A DNA stretch of 64,000 nucleotides, taken from NCBI GenBank assembly GCA_000469685.2, contig LS997564.1, positions 35,110,151 to 35,174,150 on the forward strand, read 5' to 3'. Source of the DNA: Haemonchus contortus (lineage: Eukaryota; Nematoda; Chromadorea; Rhabditida; Trichostrongylidae). Positions 1 through 10,900 of the stretch are shown here, piece after piece. How positions within the stretch are numbered: position 1 is the stretch's first letter; each line of letters begins with the position of its first letter. The notes beneath the pieces are model-generated. The model ran no database searches, had not been told where the DNA came from, and saw only the letters and a program-made list of their open reading frames with translations. The translations under genes were made by a program, and so were the position numbers.

Positions 1-312
1 TCGTCTATATGCCCAAATTTATCGTGATCTGTGCCCTAAGGAAACCATTTTTCAATGCGTAAGGTAGTTACAGCGCGCCAGAGGTGTAGGCGTGACGATC
101 CGAGGCGGAGCCTAAACTACCGAGCGCTAGTAGACGCTTTGCCCTTACTGATATGCACCTAGAACGTATCGTAGCTTGCTTCGATGATACCCACAGTGCC
201 ACAATTGCCTTTGATAGAATGGCTTGTGACCTGTACGCAATTTTTCAAACGAAATTTCTCTTAAGAAGTGCAAAAGTAAAAGAAAATCGAAGACATTCTC
301 TACGATCCGTAC

Positions 313-3300
313 CCGGCCAATATTTTCGGGCGGAATAGATATAGTCGTAGTAGAAGCCGGATTTTCCGGTACAATTGATGTTATTTGAATCACCGGTCCG
401 ATAGTCCGCCTTGTAGTAGTGCTGCTTGGGCTACTGGTGGTAAGGACGGCATCTGAATTGATCCTTCTGGCTGCTGGAGCAGTAGCAGGTTCTTCGTCCT
501 CGTTACTGGCAACTGTAGAGGTCGGTTCGGGAGCTTCCTGTAACAAAGACTTTCACCTGCAGAAAATGTTAAAAGACCGTAAGAACACAAGTTTGCGGTT
601 ACAGTAATCTAGAGGACAATTTACATACGACTCAGCGTAGCTTCTCAATAGTTGAAATTTCAAAGTATTTTTCCTAATCAATTTTTTGTATATTTAAAAA
701 AGAGTTTCCAAAAAAATTACCGTTGTAGGGGGAGATATATCAGCCGGTGAGCGACATCTTAAAGATGACGTGATCTCCTGAGATTCCTCAATGATTGGCT
801 GGAGCATTTCCGTTGCCGCTTCTGAGCAATCAGTTGTGAATCTGAACGATCACTCTGATTAGTCTATCGATTATTTATTCAGTTCTTTTTAAATTAGACC
901 TCATTTCATTAATTCACCTGGTTCGCTTATCGTGTATATTATTTACATATTTACGCCTTATTTACTTGACAAATTGATTCTACCACATTCTATTCTACCC
1001 TATCACAACGATCAGAAGAGGGGAGGAACGAAGCAGTTATTGAAGCAGTCAGCTGAGTTATATTAGGTTGTGTACAAAGTCTTCCGCCACGAATTTGATC
1101 GTTCTGTATTTCGTTTTAAAAAGTGTTGGTATTACGTCATCTCGTGTACGTGACGTATACATATTACTCTATCACCCCACTAGTTAGAGCTCTACTACCC
1201 TGCGTTTGCCGGCCACAATGAGCACAACCATCACCGCGACAAAATGTACTTTCGGCATTGCCTACTTATGTGTCACGATTTCGGCTTCAGTGCAAAGGAG
1301 ACGCATGCTAAGCTAATGAAGACCTACGGCGAGGATGTCATCTCTTACGACACAAGCAAAGTTTGGTTCGCTAAATTCAAAATGGGAGATTTTACTTTCG
1401 AAATTGCTCAAAGGTCGGGTCGGCCGAGGGAGTTAGATTTGGGTGTTTTGCGTTCCACGGTGGAGGAGGATCCGTACCTTACCACTAGGGAACTAGGGGC
1501 CAGGCTTGGCTTCGCTTTTAAAACTATTGCAATTGGACTGGGAAAGCTCGGCAAGACATCAAAGCTTGGTCGCACATGAATTGCCCGATTATGACCTCTG
1601 AGGAGGGTTATCACCTGCACTTCTCTCCTCACTCTCCAAAAGAAGCGTCACTTTCTGAACTCGCGGATTACTGGAGATGAGAAATGGGTCCTCTACGATA
1701 ACCCTGTGAGGAAGCGGCAATGGGTCAATAAAGGAGAGCAGGAGAACCCGTCCCAAAGGCCGATCTTCACCCAAAGAAGGTTCTCCTGTCTTGCTGGTGG
1801 TCCAGGAAAGGCATGGAGCACTGGGGGCTGGAAAAGGGACAAACAATTAACGCCACCATGTATGCTGAGCAGCTTCAAAAATTGAAGGCTGACATCGATC
1901 GTACACGTGGAAAAAATGCGGAAGTCTACTTCCACCATGACAACGCCAGACCCCACACTGCAAAGGCGACTCAGGTCGAGCTGGAGAAGTACGACCGGGT
2001 GGTGATCCCTCAGGCACTTACAGCCCTGACCTGACTCCTTCTGACTAATGGCTATTCAGCCATCTACAGCGTTCCCTCAACGGAAAAAAGTTCGAAACGA
2101 AGGAAGAAGTCGAAAAAGCACTCGACGAATTTTTCAAGTCCCAGCCACCGTCCTTCTGGGAGGAGGGAATCGACAAGCTGCCCGAGCGTTGGCGTCGAGT
2201 AGTGGATGGAGACGGTGCCTACATCTGTTCTTCTGGTTAGTTCGTTTTTGAAAAATTTAAAAAAAAGTTCGTGGCGGAAGACTTTGTACACAACCTAATA
2301 GTATTACGGAAAGAGTTGAAAGCATGGCGTATTGACTGAGTAGGAACTTACTTCTGAAGGCAGTGAACGTCTTGACTGACGGAGGTGACTAGGCGACAGA
2401 ATGGTGATGCCAACGGGTCGAATCTGAACAAATAAAAATTCAGGGAATTTTAAAACGGTAACAGCGATCAACTGCTTGCCGATTTCCACCAAGACCTACT
2501 TCAAATCACATCTGGGATCTCGTCGTCGGCCAAAACATTGATGATGTTCGCGAACGGTCGGGATAAGTAGTTGGCAGGCGTAGACTTCCACCTAAATTGA
2601 TGTTGGATCACTTCATGTTTCAATTATTATCTATTTTTTGTTTTTTGTTATACTCGGGTTGCCTTTTATATTTTGAGATTTGGCAAGACTAGTGTAGCAA
2701 TCTAGCAACTGACACCACTATCGTAAAGTTTGCCTATTTTTAGGTTACGTTGCGAAATTTGAGCGCGATTTGTTTCGTTTACACTAAGTTATAAGATTTT
2801 GTTTAGGCCAGGTTATGGGGTGGAACCGTGAGCATTTTCGCGCGATGATTTTCCTCAACTTTCGACGTGGACTATTTCAAAACAATGCACGGATGAACTC
2901 AGTTCAATTTTTGGTGATGAGGCTTCATCCAAGACCAGTGTTTATCGATGGTACAGTGAGTTCACCCGAGGTCGTAGTTCACTCGAAGAAGAATTTCGTG
3001 GAGGTGGTCCAAAATCAGTTGTTGTTCCGGAAACCGTTGATACTGTGCACAAACTGATATTGCAAGACCGTCATGTGGCCTATCGTTAGATTGGGACAAC
3101 CTTAGGCATTAGTGGGACCAGCATATATTCAATTTTGCATGAACGTTTGACTGTAAAAAAATTGTTTTTGAAAAATTTGTCGATCCTCCAGAAAAGGGAC
3201 TCGTGTCGATTGATCGAAAGAAATGCTCAAAAAATACGATCGCGGTGCTTCGAAACACGTCTATAGCATCGAAACAGATGACGGATCATGGATTTCTGCG

Positions 3301-6300
3301 TATGAGGCCGAAAGGAAACAGCAGTCGACCGTATGGGTATTCCAAGATGAGCCACATCCAACAAAAGCCGTCCGCGCACCAAGCACTTCCAAGCAATTAA
3401 CCTCCTGTTTCGTTGGAAAAACTGGGCATGTCGGAACCGTACCACTAGGACAAGCAGAACAGTTAATTCTGAGTGGTATACCACCATTTGTTTGTCAGTT
3501 GACTTTCAAAAAATCAGGGAAAAAAATTGCTGCAGACGGAACACTCTTCACCCCGACAATGCGAGCTCCCACACATCGGCTCAAACAACTCCATTTTTGA
3601 GCACTCAAAACAACGATTTGACAGGTCATAAGCCATGTAGCCCCCGGGTGACTTCTTCTCATCCCGTACGTAAAAAATAAAATGGGAAGTCAACGGTTTT
3701 CGACACCTGAAGAAGCCGTTGATGCGTTCAGAATCCATGTTTTAGAGTTACCTACATCAGAGTGGCAAAATTGCTTCGAAAATTGGTTCGAGCCCATACA
3801 AAAGTATATAGATCTTAATGAGGAGATTTTTGAAAGGCAGTAAACCGGTTTTCAATAAATAGTATTTGTTTCGGTTCTCAAATCTCAAAATATAAAAGGC
3901 AACCTACGTAAGTCGACGTTTGGTGAAAGTGGAGCAGTTGCGAGCGGTGCTACTAGTAGTTGCACGGATCGGGATGGGATTTTTTTTATCGATTAGAGAG
4001 AACACGCAAGCGCTACGGCTACAAACCCCACCCATTTCACCAGAAACCGCCCATCATTTTTACTTATTACGAAAAAAAGTACTACGAAGAATTGGAAGAA
4101 AAAAAACCGTTTCACATGCCACATATTTGAACGAGGACCGGGATTTGAAGGGACACAAGAGAAACGATGAAAATTGTTCATTCATGGCTTCTCTTCTGCC
4201 CAAGCTCTGCCATCGGATTTTGATTGATCAATAATTGATTGAATAACCAATCGATATACTCACTTGTCTCCACGCCTGTACTCCTTCATCAGGGTTACAC
4301 GACTGTGAAACTCCTTGTGTACATATTTGGTATTCATGCATAAGTTCACAACCTTTTTCAATCTTCGCTTGTCTGGAACGGGAACATTTTCGTGGATTGC
4401 ATGAAAAAACATTTTATTTGAAGAAAACGAAAAAACCTAAATAAAAACTGTCAAATTATTCGATGAATAATAGTGAATAAATAAATAAATAAATCGAGTA
4501 AATTGAAGCAGTAATCAAAAACAAGCTAGATGCTTTTTTACGATATTTTTCCATCTAATTTTTCAACAAGGGTTTTTTTGAGATATCTATTTCTATATAA
4601 TAAGTCACATTGACTTGATGAGCTTTCTTAAACTTTCTAGAAGTATTTATTACCATTGCTTGTTTATTTTCAGATGGGTATGAAATTCTCCTTAAAGTAT
4701 AATAAAGCAATGGAGAATCCATAGATCAAAGTGGCAGAGCAAATAATGTGTAGTAAATCAATAAATCAATAACTCACGTGTCTTTATCGGAGAGAAGACT
4801 TGAATTCTCGAAATAGATGGCGTTCACATCATGCAAGAACATCAATATCGGTTCGGCACATTCGTCCACCCTTAGCTGGTGCTCGTACGGGCAATCATCA
4901 TCGGCCGGCGCCTCCGTATCTGAAGCTCACTTGCCTCAGCAATTTAATTTCATAATTACCTAGTTGAATAGGTGCAACTAACTCCGTCACTTAATGGCTA
5001 ACCACATATCTTCAAAAAAAAATCAAAAAAAAATCAAAATGTAGGTCGCAGTATGATCGGTGAGTCAGATCCGCGCAAGTCTTCACCAATAGAAAACGCT
5101 TGCTACAGTGCGTGACTAAATTACTTAATAACTCGTTATGCATTCACAAAGCTTAAAAGAGGTATGTCACACTGCCGAGAAAAGAGCCTACGGAAAGCCG
5201 AACTTGTCGCGAAACCACGACTTCAAAGAGAAGACTGGGGTCAGAAAGGCTCTCACGAAGGATATTGGTTGAGGTTAAGAAGTTAGAACGAATGTGTGGT
5301 TGCAAGTATCACTCATGGCCTTCTTGAAAGTTCTAGAACTTGCGAGAAAATCTGAGAGATACAAAAAGCCCAAGGGGAGCTGATGTCAAAAAAATCTTCA
5401 AAACTCACTCGAGTGCCGATCTTTGTTGGATTTCTGCGAGGTTGACGGCAGAGTTACGATATCAGCAAAGGGGTCTTCTTCTTTAGCAGTTCGATTCCTT
5501 GGTGGATGTCCATCTTCATCGGATCTGAATTACAATAAATTATTCAAGAAACAGGATTATGGTGGCCAAATAGGATAGTACTGATATCAACTTCTCCAAG
5601 CTCAGCTATTGGTGGGCTGTCAGTTTTTTTTTCAGAGAGGCAGTCTACTGAAGATGGCTTAAAAGGCATCAGAGGGGATAGCATAAAGACTGAAGTTTTC
5701 GCATAAATAATATAATAATGAAAAACGAAAATAACACGACTTTGCTAGAAAAATTCGATAAAATATATGAGGCAAGAGTACGGTAAAGGCCTCACTACTC
5801 ACACGAAGTCTACAGGCCATGTGAGACTCTCAAAATACCAAACCCTGGTGAAAGTATAACAAGTGTTCCTCAAAAGTGACATACTTTCTGGTTTATTCAA
5901 TGCCTTTTGAGGAAAATTCGAGCAGAACCGATGCATTTAACACCTCTATATGTAACGGCTCACTCTGAATTCTGGGACTATCCGGAATCGGGCAAAGCAA
6001 GCCTTTCAATACTACTTGCTCGGATATTGGTTCAAATTCATTCAAAGAAAATACATGGTCACTTCTATATGACTCAGAAACCATCAACGAGATCTGAAGG
6101 GAGAGAATCTTCATTATCTTCATCTGAATCCTATGTAAATAGGGATCCAAAAACTCAAATAGGCATTGTCGAGCAATTACGCTCCCATGGGATAATGGAC
6201 AGCGGAATGGCTTAAAACGTCCGGGAGCTTCATTGAAGAGCGCAAGTCCGGGAATAAACACCTCTGAAAGGACCGATTTGTTTAGCGAACTCGTTAGACC

Positions 6301-7947
6301 ATCAATGCGAAAAACAGGCATTACAACAGAAGGGTGTCCAGGATCAACCACAGTGTGAAGGACGAAAAATCGCTGAAAATGGATGTTACGGGAATTTACA
6401 TTTGAAGAGAATACGGGCTACGTGAATGGGAATGGGATGAATAATGATTTGATTCTAAATGGGGTCGAACAAGATGGATGATCCCACTAATGGAAATAAT
6501 GGTAGAATGAGAAACATGGAGAAGTTTTGAGGAATTTGTCAACAGTAGACTTCCTTTAGGAAACCCAATGGTGTCCTCCTTCCTTCTGTGCCCAAGTGAT
6601 ATAGCAGTTAGGCGGACCGGAAGTTAGACCTTCGGCCCAGGTCCATATCTATGGGTAAGTTAGCCTGACTTCGGGGCGGTCATGAAGGATCGAGGATGAA
6701 ATTCGTAGAATGTCACTAAATCATTCTCCACGTCAAGAAACCTTCATTCATAATCTACAGATTAAGGCGATTGTTCTGCGAGGCGCTACGTCTCATCAGT
6801 GAGGATCTTATCAATCCATAGGATTGAATTTTTAATTCAGTTAATCAAATCAAAAGAGAATTTTGGAATATGGTCAACCCGACCATACTAAGGAGACGGT
6901 TATGGTTCTTTTCAATTGTGCACTTCGACAAAAAAGTGTTTTTCTCAGTCTTGTACCGCCCAAGTCTGATGATTAAGGGCTACTGATCTATCCAGCCGTG
7001 ACGAATAAAAAACTGTAGAAGAAAGCACGATAATCGTCCGATTCCAAGAAACATAAGGCTTCAAAAAGTAGTTAGAAAGTGGGCTGCACGAGATTATGTG
7101 TTTATAACCAGCTTGGTGTCTCCCACGTAAACGTACTATTCATGGGCGCCCTAACGCTTCATAGGAAATGGTACAGTCATAACAAGGCTATCATAACACG
7201 GCCATTTTTGGGTGTGTACGTCAGCCAAGCCAGTCTTGAAGACCTTATAACAGCCTGTCGAGGTCGTTTTTCTAAATGACAGTGTCCCATGTGCTATTCT
7301 TGGGAACTTTAGGTTCATCCCAAGGGCTCCAACACTCAAAAACCGGTTTTAGTAATAGTAACAATATTGGTGACATCAGTAACAATTATACTCAGAAAAA
7401 AAAGGATAACAAATGATAAGCTGTAATAATGAGCTCTCCCAGATATTGATTGTGAACTCTCCTCATACTTAATATCTAGCGGCTGGAACGAAAAAAATCG
7501 AAAATTTTCTTTTTTTTCTGAGAGGCGCAATTCAATTCAAAGGGACCGCAGGTCACCTACTCAGTGACAAATATTAAATTTCAAAAATAGATGTATAAAA
7601 TAGAAATATAATAGCCAGAAAAAAACCGATGCATATCGAAAACTCCCCATATGGGGGAAAATCTGCGCTCGGTTCGAAGTTTGTTCTTCACTACAGTACT
7701 CCAAAACTGGCTAGCTGTTCACACTAATACGATTTAATGGTGACCGGTGGTCAGCGGACTGGTGTGGGCCGCTGCCGTTTTTCATCGCTCACCTGTCATC
7801 ACAATCCGCTTCACCGTCACCAACCCAATCCTCTGGTATACATGAGCCGTCTTTGCATGTGAATGTATTTGGTGGACAAGCTGCTTGTACTGTAGCCGTA
7901 CTGGCCACCACACCAATCACCAGAGACAAAACGCAAAGCAAGCGCAT
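313..7947 (-). CDS. Secreted protein with N-terminal LDLa-like motif (partial, 5 exons)
   Basis: Exons, 5' to 3' on the minus strand: 7793-7947, 5409-5524, 4778-4919, 4264-4372 and 313-537. All junctions are GT-AG and phase-compatible, giving 249 codons before the gene continues off the left edge. Residues 1-22 are a signal peptide (start MRLLCVLSLV). An LDL-receptor class A-like motif follows, from CPPNTFTCKDGSC to the acidic DCDDRSDED formed across the first splice. Next come a polar linker, a Cys-containing, probably helical segment (DDDCPYEH, VDECAEP, KGCELMH, YQICTQG, QSCNPDE) and a Pro/Ser/Thr-rich stretch (PSSTTTRRTIG). The start is supported by a TTTTCAG acceptor two bases upstream of the ATG. 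The last exon is the least certain: its donor (GTACGG at 303-312) is inferred, and it lies 3.7 kb beyond exon 4. Role unknown; secretion is inferred from the signal peptide. Confidence 0.72.
1063..2298 (+). mobile_element. Mariner transposon with perfect 31-bp terminal inverted repeats
   Basis: Terminal repeats at 1063-1093 and 2268-2298 are perfect inverted copies beginning TTAGGTTGTGTACAAAGTC. They are flanked by TA at 1061-1062 and 2299-2300, the Tc1/mariner target duplication. Length is 1236 bp, normal for a mariner. The element lies in an intron of the LDLa gene, which is on the opposite strand. Intact terminal repeats around a broken transposase suggest a fairly young copy. It resembles the hookworm mariner called bandit, but I could not compare sequences. 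Confidence 0.95.
1218..2240 (+). pseudogene. Mariner transposase, frameshifted
   Basis: Pieces of a D,D34D mariner transposase lie in more than one frame. The N-terminal helix-turn-helix part (HCLLMCHDFGFSAKETHAKL, then RSGRPRELD) runs from about 1244 to 1579. The first catalytic block, ITGDEKWVLYDN, is near 1668-1705 in another frame. The second, HHDNARPHTAKA, is near 1933-1970. The third, YSPDLTPSD, is near 2020-2046 and is followed by an in-frame stop. The C-terminus (EEVEKALDEFF to LPERWRR) ends at 2240. At least three frame breaks and a stop make the copy non-autonomous. All three catalytic Asp codons are still visible. Confidence 0.9.
2653..3908 (+). mobile_element. Second mariner transposon, 30-bp TIRs
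   Basis: Inverted ends at 2653-2682 and 3879-3908 share GGTTGCCTTTTATATTTTG and differ at three of the outermost bases. They are flanked by TA at 2651-2652 and 3909-3910. Length is 1256 bp. The ends are unrelated to those of the neighbouring mariner at 1063-2298, so these are independent insertions of two mariner families about 350 bp apart in the same intron. Confidence 0.92.
2815..3843 (+). pseudogene. Mariner transposase, heavily decayed
   Basis: The relic starts MGWNREHFRAMIF and ends IFERQ with a stop at 3841-3843. Recognisable blocks include LHPRPVFIDGTVSS, KKYDRGASKHVY followed by TDDGSWISAYE (the degraded first-Asp block), QQSTVWVFQDEPHPTKAVRA, HPDNASSHTSAQTTPFLST (second Asp, with the usual HHDN changed to HPDN) and the C-terminal FSTPEEAVDAF. 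Several frameshifts separate them and the third catalytic block is badly damaged. The pattern fits the widespread SETMAR-like mariner type, older than its neighbour. Not functional. Confidence 0.88.
5525..7792. other. First intron of the LDLa gene
   Basis: This 2.3-kb interval separates the signal-peptide/LDLa exon from exon 2. It is AT-rich with no clear element. An open frame on the minus strand at 5893-6351 (152 codons) looks coding in places but lacks convincing splice sites in the right phase, so I do not include it in the gene. Confidence 0.4.
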
Positions 7948-7956
7948 GCCTGAAAA
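7948..7956 (-). promoter_or_regulatory. Probable trans-splice acceptor of the LDLa gene
   Basis: On the minus strand the sequence ATTTTCAG lies directly before GC and then the start ATG. A 3' splice site this close to a start codon, with no upstream coding exon, is the usual mark of spliced-leader addition in nematodes. The site itself is seen; trans-splicing is inferred. Confidence 0.55.
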
Positions 7957-7999
7957 TGCAAAAATGATTGAATATTCATAGGAGACGAACAGAGAAAAC

Positions 8000-10900
8000 A
8001 AGCGATTGAAAATCACGGGAATGAGGACAGAGGCGTCCCAGAAAAGGCGAATGAACTGAAGTTGTTGAGGGTTGAGGGAGACAGTCCTGTGACATCTCAA
8101 AAGCAGCAACATCCTTGGTGCTATTCATCATCACAACAACAAGTTTCTAGCTATAAAAAACTCGTTCGCTTACGCAATTTACCGCATCGGCCCTCCTTGA
8201 TCGCCCCTGCGATTGAGGAGGGAACCTGCTGGGGAAGGAAACCCAAAGAGTTTTCGACCCAAAGAGTTTTCAGGTGAAGTTATTTAAAGACGTGAGCTAC
8301 TTTGATTATTATGCCTTTTGAGAGTCGTAGAGACCCAAGATCTATGGGTAGGGAAGATGGCCTAACAGCCGAAGAGTCGTTAACCTTGTTTCTTAACAGC
8401 GTATGGCGACCACGCCCAAAAAGAAACATTGCGACTGGATTTCCTATCTGGGACAATCCATTTCAGCCGCGGAAACAATGAAGAGCCATTGATCAATATA
8501 TCGATTGAACTTTCTGGTTTTTGCTGTGTTACTGGAGCGAGAGAACCTAGTCATTCAAGATATCACTGTGAAGAAGTTACGGTCTTTAGCCAGGATTCAA
8601 GCCCCTAAAGCATAATTACGGGCTGTTGACTTCAAGTAGCCTCGATTCAAGGACATACATATCACAGAGAGTACTCAGTTTAACCCCCCCCCCCCCCAGG
8701 ATGTGCCGTACATCGGACTAATACGGCGAGTTGCAAAAGTACATGAATACGTATGTATCGATGACTTTAGAGTTCAAACCTCCACTTTCATGACCACCAG
8801 TATAGTGAACTCGAGGGCTGAGGCTCGATCAGTTGAGCTCGAAGAAGCTCTTTGATCAGACGAGGGAATAGAGAAAATAACACGAAGGAAAGTAAACATG
8901 ATTTGGAGGAAGAGACTCAGAAGTGACAAATCTTCCACTATGACAATGATTCAATAGATAAGGGGTAGTTGAAGAAACAGCTGAATTTTTGACATTTTGC
9001 AGTAAGCAACCAGATAAAGCCAAAGTGGATCCGTTCTTCCGGAAATTCCTTCATGCTTTTTCAATTGAGTTGGTTCGGGTCCGCAGTGCAGTAGGGCTAC
9101 CTAAGAGGCTCTGCATCGTATCTCGAACAGTCTGGACTGAACTGTGGGCGCGACTCTTCCTAACCCTAATTAGCCCTACATTGCTTATGTGATCGGCCTT
9201 CTTTTACTGAGCATTCCTAAAAGACAAAAACTCCCAAAGAGGTTCTGTCTACTCAGTAAAGCTCTCTCCAAATGTACTGTACTGAAGTCAAGTACGCCCA
9301 AGCAGGATTTTGAAGAGAAGCCAAGTATATCCCATCTTGGCAACGGCATTGATCAACACGAGCGCGACATCATCAAGTAATGTTCGGGCTACATGGTACT
9401 CGGTGCGGTACCCCTCTGAGAAGACGAAGTCTAGAATGAGCACGCCAAGTCATATAGCAACATACATTTCCGTGACACACAGTATGATACTCCTATAAAA
9501 TATCGATTGCCCAAGATCAGGTAATCATATTGAAAAAAGGTTCAGGAAATAGAGATACTTAGGAAAAGGAAAAGAACACTAAATCCGAGCGCCTCGAATT
9601 CGAACGAATTAACCTCGAACAAATTGTACCCAGAGACGGTACAAGTGTAAAAGATCTCCCCAGGAGGTCCTGGAATGGAAGCTGCTAGAAGGCAACAGAG
9701 CCTCGGAACATCACGAAAAGCATCGAGACCAGTTCTTCTTGGAACCCGTTCAACTACATCCGAACCTCTTGCATTCTTGTGTTTAGTGGCCGAGCATGTT
9801 CCGTTGGTGGAATGCGACCATGTTATCTACTATCAGTGAGGCAAAAGCTCGGAGAGAACAAAGTCTTTTTGTGACTTCACTAAGAGCTTAAGATAGCTGC
9901 CGCTTTGGACCAGCCAAAAAGCTATAGCCAAGCGACTTATGTAGCTAGTTCCTGCTTGATCACCCAGTACTTCACTGGTCCCCATTGAATGAGTTCAAAT
10001 GGGATGCTAGAATAAAAACGAAGAGAAAAAGAGGTGAAAACTGAATGAAGAAAGAGTTCTGGAACTTTGCTTCCCACAGAATGGCAAGACCGGGTCAACA
10101 GCAGCCTTCAATGGTAAGAGTGTTGGACCTTTCCAAACGACGTCACACTTTGAGGGTTCGAGGGTTGGTGTTGGGTCGTCACCCAATAGTTTTCTTTTTT
10201 TTGGTAGTAAATCAGTTGAATCGCGCTCATGAAACCTAAGAAAGACCAGGAACTCGAGGTGACCCTTATAAGAACCTAAAGTACATCGCGGGGCGGGTCT
10301 CGAAGGGATTAAGGTAATAGTAAAATAAGCGATGTCGGAGTGAAATATTGGTAAAATACGGAATAATTAGACGTAGGATCGATAACGAAACGGAAATCGA
10401 GTACAGTATAGCAAAAACTCGCGAATGTACAAAGTAAAGTATAAACTGAACATGGAGCAAATTTTTTTCAAGCAAACAAATACAGTAAACAGCTTTTGGT
10501 GATCCCAGATTACGGTAGCAAATCGAAATTTGTGTAAAATCCTGTCCAGAAGGCAGGGGATATGTTGGAAAACAGCATTAGACGAGCGGCTCCACGTAGG
10601 AGATGGCGCCCCGTCGTCACGCCAGGGTGGCGCCAAAAACATGGCCGTAGGAAGGTAATCGGGTCGCGAGCGCACACGCTCGCTCTACGAATATCGTGGT
10701 GTTCAATCTCTTCGAAATAGCGGTTGATGGTGAAGGTGTCCCGCCTCCAGCTGATCTGATGGTTTCGTCGGCTGTCGCCATCCCATCGCCTGAACGATTC
10801 CATCCGTCCGCACGGTTGGCTATCGTTCAGATACCCCTACTAGTCGCGCTCACGTCGGTGTTGCTCCTATCTCAATCTGGGTCACCCGCAATCTGTCTTC

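Noticed and set aside
6082..6130. Micro-exon encoding DSDEDNEDSLPSDLVD
   Set aside because: Splice sites look possible, but the direct exon 1 to exon 2 join is already in phase and makes the motif.
5893..6351. 152-codon minus-strand ORF in LDLa intron 1
   Set aside because: Exon 1 joins 5409-5524 in perfect phase and completes the LDLa motif; no splice sites would include this ORF in frame.
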